From: Rhizoctonia solani
Lineage: Eukaryota > Basidiomycota > Agaricomycetes > Cantharellales > Ceratobasidiaceae
Length of the DNA stretch: 64,000 nucleotides
Assembly (NCBI RefSeq): GCF_016906535.1
Contig: NC_057370.1
Coordinates: forward strand, 992,001 to 1,056,000
Direction of reading: 5' to 3'
Part shown: piece after piece, positions 59,597-64,000 of the stretch
Numbering within the stretch: the first letter of the stretch is position 1
Layout of the letters: each line of letters begins with the position of its first letter
Notes under the pieces: model-generated
What the model saw: only the letters and a program-made list of their open reading frames with translations
What the model was told of the DNA's origin: nothing
The model's database searches: none
Made by a program: the position numbers and the translations under genes

Positions 59597-61149
59597 TTAG
59601 TTGGCCTTGGCTTTTCCTTTTCCCAACTCCTCCTCATCAGAGACAACTTCAATCCAATTTTCTTCTTTAGGCCTTTCCCAAGACCATTCAATGTTAGCCA
59701 CATGTCCAGACATGGGTTTTGAGGGACAATTGCGTGCAAAGTGGCCTTTACCGCCGCATACATGACAGGTGAGATTTGTAAAGCCCCTTCCATCAAGGTC
59801 CATGGGGCCTGGGCCCTTAGAATTTGAAGCTAAAACAGGGACAGGGGCAACAATAGGCTTTACTGGGGCAGCGGCAGCAGGGCGCTCATCCTTTTTTAGA
59901 GATGGGAAGGGAATCATAGTGTCCTTGGTTTCTCCATTCCACCTAACATTTGGCATGTTGCCAGAGGTTGTACAAACAATGGAAGTGATAGCGCCTTTCT
60001 TGGCGCAATGAGTGGTGGGATCAATCATGTACACATTATCTCCCACATTGAGACAAGTGGGAGTGGGACTGGGACTGGAAGCAGAAGTGGGGACAGCAGT
60101 GGCAGGGGCGCAAATAGTGGAAACCAACGGATTAGACAGGCGAGTGGATTCAATATGATTTGCAATCTCCTCTGCCTTATCATAGACTTGCTGAGCCGTG
60201 GCGCGACGCCATTGAAACATGGTGGAGAGCATGATGTCCTTGATGTCATTTTAAGGCCATTGTAATACTTGTCACGCAGTGTCTCATCACTGTACCCAAG
60301 AGAGACTGAGTACTGTTGGAATTCACAAGTATACTCCTGGACCAAAGCTTTCTGCCGCAAGTTGTTCCATTTTTGGCAATATTTCTCATTGCAATTAGTA
60401 TCCACATAATGTTTGGTAAATTCAGCCCAGAAAAAATTGATATCCTCCAATAAGGGGACTGCTTCTCCCCTGAACACCTTCCTTTCCTTATATGGACGGA
60501 CCCAGTCTTCAGCTGCACCCTCAAAGTATGATGTGACCCACAAAATCTTTTCCTTGTGGGAACAGTTTGCTCCTTTTGCTCTTATGTAAGCCTGACAAGC
60601 AATGATGAAATTTAGGGCATCTTCTTTTTTACTGCTAAACTTGTTAGGCTTGGCAAACTTTAGATTGGAGCTAGAAGTAGGTGGAGGAATATTGGAGGTG
60701 GTGGCTGTGCCAGGAGGTGGAGGTGGGGCTGTGGGACAAATGGTAGTCATATGGAGTAGCTGATCCTGTACAGCCTGGATGGATGAAGCGGCTCCTTGGA
60801 TCTGATTAGAATAAAAAATGTGTTGATTATGCAATTGCTTGCAATGTTCTTCCAATTCAGCCCTTAATAGAGCTAATTGATCCCCTTGTGCCTCATAGGC
60901 TCCTTGCAACTGCAAGAATTCCTTTTTTAATACAATCATATTCTGTGCTACCATATCAAGGAGTTTGCAATCCAACATTTGATCAAAAGACATGAGGGAA
61001 TATACATGAGGTGGCACAGCCACAGGTGCAGGAGTATGAGTACGTGAAGAAGGGGCAGACCACCCCAATTGGATTTGGGAGGGAGTTAGATTAGTCTCTC
61101 CCATCTTGCCCAAACCAGGCATTGTCATATGAGACTGCAAAAAACTCAT
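59597..61149 (-). pseudogene. gag of the older element
   Basis: The start is MSFLQSHMTMPGLGKMGETN. A coiled coil (FLQLQGAYEAQGDQLALLRA) and the capsid domain (NKFSSKKEDALNFIIACQAY, YFEGAAEDWVRPYKERKVFR, EFQQYSVSLGYSDETLRDKY) precede the CCHC knuckle CHVCGGKGHFARNC. It ends DEEELGKGKAKAN. The frame slips at the T-run near 60248-60252 (A-run on the coding strand), where one extra base joins the halves. Coding potential also continues upstream of the start in another frame, up to the LTR at 61304. Confidence 0.8.
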
Positions 61150-61303
61150 ATTCCTTGTAATAATGGATATGCCCTTTCCCGTCTTGGGTGATATCCTGAA
61201 TAGAGCAATGGAAGTTATCTAACTCTAGCTCTTTTTCCACCAATAGTTGGTCTTTTTCCTTGATGCGCCTTTCTTGCTCTTCAATTGTGAGAGATAGATC
61301 TTG

Positions 61304-61874
61304 TGTTATAACCTCCTAACATATACCATTAGAACCGCCCAAATTTTCTATTATTTTTAGTATTTTTTACGGACTTAATATCTCATGTTTTTTGATCACG
61401 TGATTGCGGCGCTTATTTATGCCAAGATGCCGTGCCGAGATGCTGTGCCAAGGGCGCTTAGGAGAAATCCACGCTTCTGCGCAGTCTGCAGCATGCTTCT
61501 CTTTTCACATGTAGGCTTCTATTCACACACGCACAGACCACATGTAGTTAGTAGTATTGTCTATATATACAGCAGGAAAATTGCTTGGAAAACCCAAGTC
61601 AATTTTACCTTGTCTCATATCCATTGAGGAGGCAACAGCCAGCTGAGTAGTTGGCCCCCCCAGAAGTTCTGCTGACGCATCACCCCTTACTTAACTCACC
61701 ACACCTTCAGGCCTAAGGCCCCTCCGCGTTGCCAGTAGATAGTTAGTTGTTGCCATAAGCAACTAGTTAGTAGTAGATAGCCTTACGTAGTTAGATTGCA
61801 TACTCCTGTGTAGTAATACGGCCACAAGCGCCCGCCTTCACCAGTGTGTACCCACCTTACAGTGGTGTACAACA
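61304..61874 (+). repeat. 5' LTR of the right-hand element
   Basis: This 571-bp LTR runs from tgttataacctcc to gtgtacaaca. It aligns along its length, with many differences, to the reverse complement of the inner element's LTRs. The shared core includes gcgcttaggagaaatccacg. A tatatatac stretch at about 61562-61570 could be its promoter. Confidence 0.82.
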
Positions 61875-62326
61875 TTGTAAAATCAACTTCTGTAGGCTTG
61901 ATTGACAACAAGAGGACTCCCAGTACTAGCACAAGGGAAATAACCGTGATCAGGGCCACCTTGTGGAGCAGAATAATCAAAAGCTCCCCACCCCCACGTA
62001 GTACCAACTTGCTATAAGGCTGACAAGCTCTAATTGCCCGCATACCCCAAGTTTTGCCGGAACTCAGTAGTCAGCAACCCTAGACCGCTGAAATACCCTT
62101 GCTGAAAACCTGCTCATATCACAACCACCAGGTCTGTTGATTTGTTGTAGGGACAGTCCAACGCTAGGTACTAGACGCAAGGGTTTAGCATTAGTATACT
62201 ACAGAAAAACCGCTCATAAGTCCTGTTACAGGCACCTTTCCCCACGCCGTCTCCACAATTCCATCCACACGCTCTGGCGTCCCACACCCTTACTCCCGTC
62301 CCTCCAGCCGCTCCTCTCAACGTTCC
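61875..62326 (+). other. leader region of the right-hand element
   Basis: This 452-bp leader starts ttgtaaaatcaac, the likely primer-binding area, and is collinear with the inner element's leader (57819-58277). No gene is seen. Confidence 0.6.
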
Positions 62327-63560
62327 GTGGCAGCCCGCTCCCAACCACCCTCTTGCGGCCCATCACCCCCTCCGCAACACTTGCCTGGAATGGGACCGGA
62401 GCCAACCACTGCCGCTCTCCTTGAGGCTATCCTCAACCTCACCAACCAAGTTGGGTCCTTGCAGGCCCAAATATCATCTCAAGGCCAACAGCTTGCCGAG
62501 CTCAAAGCCATATGCAAGGAATCCGCCAACCTCCTTGGTGACAAAGACCAGGGAAAACAAACCCAGCCTGGCCCATCAACTGGGCCTGTTACTCCCCCTA
62601 CCCACACAGGAGGAGAAACCCACACTCCAGGAACAGTTAGGCCTGGGCTCAAGGCCCCATTCAGGCCATCAAGAGGAACGGGATTTGACTCCAAGGAAGA
62701 CAAAGAACCAAGGCGCCCTAAAAAGGAGCCTCAAGGAACGCCTAGAAGGCACCTTGGATCCCTTACCCCCTTTGATGCAGGGTCCAGCGTGAAGAGGCCC
62801 AAGATGGACCTCCCTGACCCATACAAGGGAGACATCAGGGGTTGCAAAGCCACCCAATGGCTGGACAGAATGATGCTCTGGGTAGGATCAATTTGACAAG
62901 GAAGAGCAGATGGTTGTGTGGATTCTTTACCACATGACCAATAAAGCCGCGGACTGGGCGCTCCCCATTATTGGGGCAATCATTAAGGGCAAAGGAAACC
63001 CCCCTACCACCATCCAGGCCCTAACGGGCAAATTCAAGGAGGCGTTTGCCAACCCAGATGCCAAGAGGGCCGCTGCCAGAAAGATTGCGGCACTCTCCCA
63101 AACCACCACAACCTCCAAGTACGTCACGGAGTTCTGCAACCTCATGGCCAAATTAGACTGGAACGAGGAGGCCTATATTGCGCAGTTCACGCGGGGCCTC
63201 CACTGGAAGGTCAAGGAATTGTTGTCCACCAAGGATAATATCCCCAACAAACTTGAAGCCATCTTTGCAGCTTCAATTAAAATAGACAACACCCGCCGCA
63301 AAAATGAGAACCGCCCAAAGAAGGCTCCCGCCAAGTCCCCAGCCACGCCAACCACCTCCACCATTACCACTCAACGGGTCCGCCTATTGGAAGACCCCAA
63401 CTACGTCACACTGGAGGAAAGGGACCGCCGCCGCGCATCAGGGCTGTGCGTAAAATGCGGTCAGAAGGGTCACGGCATCAAACAATGCCCCAACGGCTGG
63501 AAAGCCACAATCAAGGAAGCAGCCAAGGTGGCTGAAGATGTTGAGTTGGGAAAAGATTGA
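62327..63560 (+). pseudogene. gag of the right-hand element
   Basis: Its start MAARSQPPSCGPSPPPQHLP follows a non-ATG codon in this reading. A coiled coil (EAILNLTNQVGSLQAQISSQ) and a Pro-rich linker lead to the capsid EEQMVVWILYHMTNKAADWA, FTRGLHWKVKELLSTKDNIP and the zinc knuckle CVKCGQKGHGIKQC. The frame is broken at about 62885-62905 (WVGSI then stop), where several bases are missing relative to the inner element. The remainder is open to the stop at 63558-63560. Confidence 0.8.
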
Positions 63561-64000
63561 AGTTGAGGACTGCTGCCAAGCCCCTGACTCAGAAAAAGGA
63601 CATTATAGTAGATAGCATGGAATTTGTAAATCTTGGTTTAGACTCAAATAAAAAACCACTTCTTTTTATCGATCTATATATCCAGAACATCCCAGCAGAA
63701 CCTCTTACAACCCTCATTGACTCAGGAGCCACATCAAACTTTATCTCCCCCTTGATTGTGGAAAAATACAAAATTCCAAAAACCCAACTTGAAAATCCAC
63801 AAGTTGTGAGAATGTTAGATGGTACTATATCCCAGACTGGTTGCATTTGGCACCAGGTTCACCTCACGGTTTTGGCCAATGGCCATCCCCACTCCATTCC
63901 CTTTCTTGTTTGCCCAATTGGCAACACCCCAGCAATTCTTGGCATGACTTGGTTAACAACCAAAGCCCCCCTTATTGACTGGCAACAGGGACTAATCACC
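63561..64000 (+). CDS. aspartic protease region of the right-hand element, partial
   Basis: It continues from gag in another frame: DSNKKPLLFIDLYIQNIPAE, then the active site TTLIDSGATSNFISPLIVEK. HSIPFLVCPIGNTPAILGMT and PLIDWQQG follow, cut by the window end. The catalytic Asp is intact, in contrast to the Asn in the inner element. Confidence 0.75.

Larger units (their letters stand above)
50790..61303 (-). mobile_element. older Ty3/gypsy-like element, interrupted twice
   Basis: Reading leftward, the order is gag (59597-61149), protease and the start of reverse transcriptase (58842-59576), then after an inserted element the rest of RT and RNase H (51588-52638) and integrase (50790-51494). 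Integrase stops inside its catalytic core, so the 3' end and 3' LTR are missing. The 5' side is cut at 61304 by another element's LTR. Removing the inner element and one target-site copy rejoins the RT frame exactly at [19 protein letters not shown]. Confidence 0.85.
61304..64000 (+). mobile_element. second chromovirus-type Ty3/gypsy element, left part
   Basis: It is the same family as the inner element but lies on the opposite strand. It begins with an LTR at 61304, then leader, gag (62327-63560) and protease, and leaves the window before RT. It inserted into the 5' part of the older element. Its proteins are clearly diverged from those of the inner element, and its LTR differs far more from the inner LTRs than they do from each other. 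It therefore represents another subfamily or an older copy. Confidence 0.88.

Overview
The window looks like nuclear DNA of a filamentous basidiomycete, probably an agaricomycete. Nearly every gene is cut by many short GT-AG introns (about 45-65 bp), genes are densely packed on both strands, and the products are typical fungal ones (KEOPS subunit, PMT mannosyltransferase, CPL1-domain secreted protein, chromodomain Ty3/gypsy elements). A Rhizoctonia-like fungus is my guess from the style of the BTB and Ty3 families. No sequence search was possible.

Positions 1-15567 carry plus-strand genes: the 3' part of a RAD16 repair helicase, a PNUTS-like PP1-binding protein (TFIIS N-terminal domain, RVTF motif, C3H1 finger), a secreted RNase T2, a SHG1/BOD1-domain protein with a proline-rich tail, eIF5B, and the U3 snoRNP protein IMP3. 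A very large minus-strand gene for the checkpoint kinase ATR/Rad3/Mec1 follows (15730-24457). Next come a small V-ATPase subunit-f homologue and an RBR-type E3 ligase (both minus), a secreted cysteine-rich CPL1-domain protein (plus), and a secreted alanine/proline-rich protein (plus).

Positions 32578-45378 are mostly metabolic and membrane genes. A sugar transporter (minus) and L-rhamnonate dehydratase (plus) diverge from a shared 668-bp spacer. They are followed by the KEOPS subunit CGI121, an equilibrative nucleoside transporter, a PMT2-class O-mannosyltransferase with a long charged C-terminal tail, and a short-chain dehydrogenase.

From 45.6 kb the character changes. There are three related BTB/POZ genes in decreasing states of intactness, two foldback repeats, and then a nest of Ty3/gypsy retroelements. 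A complete chromodomain element (52644-58836, two LTRs, 5-bp target duplication GAGAG) sits inside the reverse-transcriptase gene of a different, older element (about 50790-61303). That older element is itself cut at 61304 by a second, oppositely oriented relative of the first, which runs off the right end.

A recurring feature is the apparent loss of one base in a mononucleotide run inside otherwise good reading frames (SHG1, eIF5B twice, PMT2, a BTB gene, retroelement gag). The pattern suggests base-calling errors in the assembly more than biology, so frameshifts here should be checked in reads before any gene is called broken.
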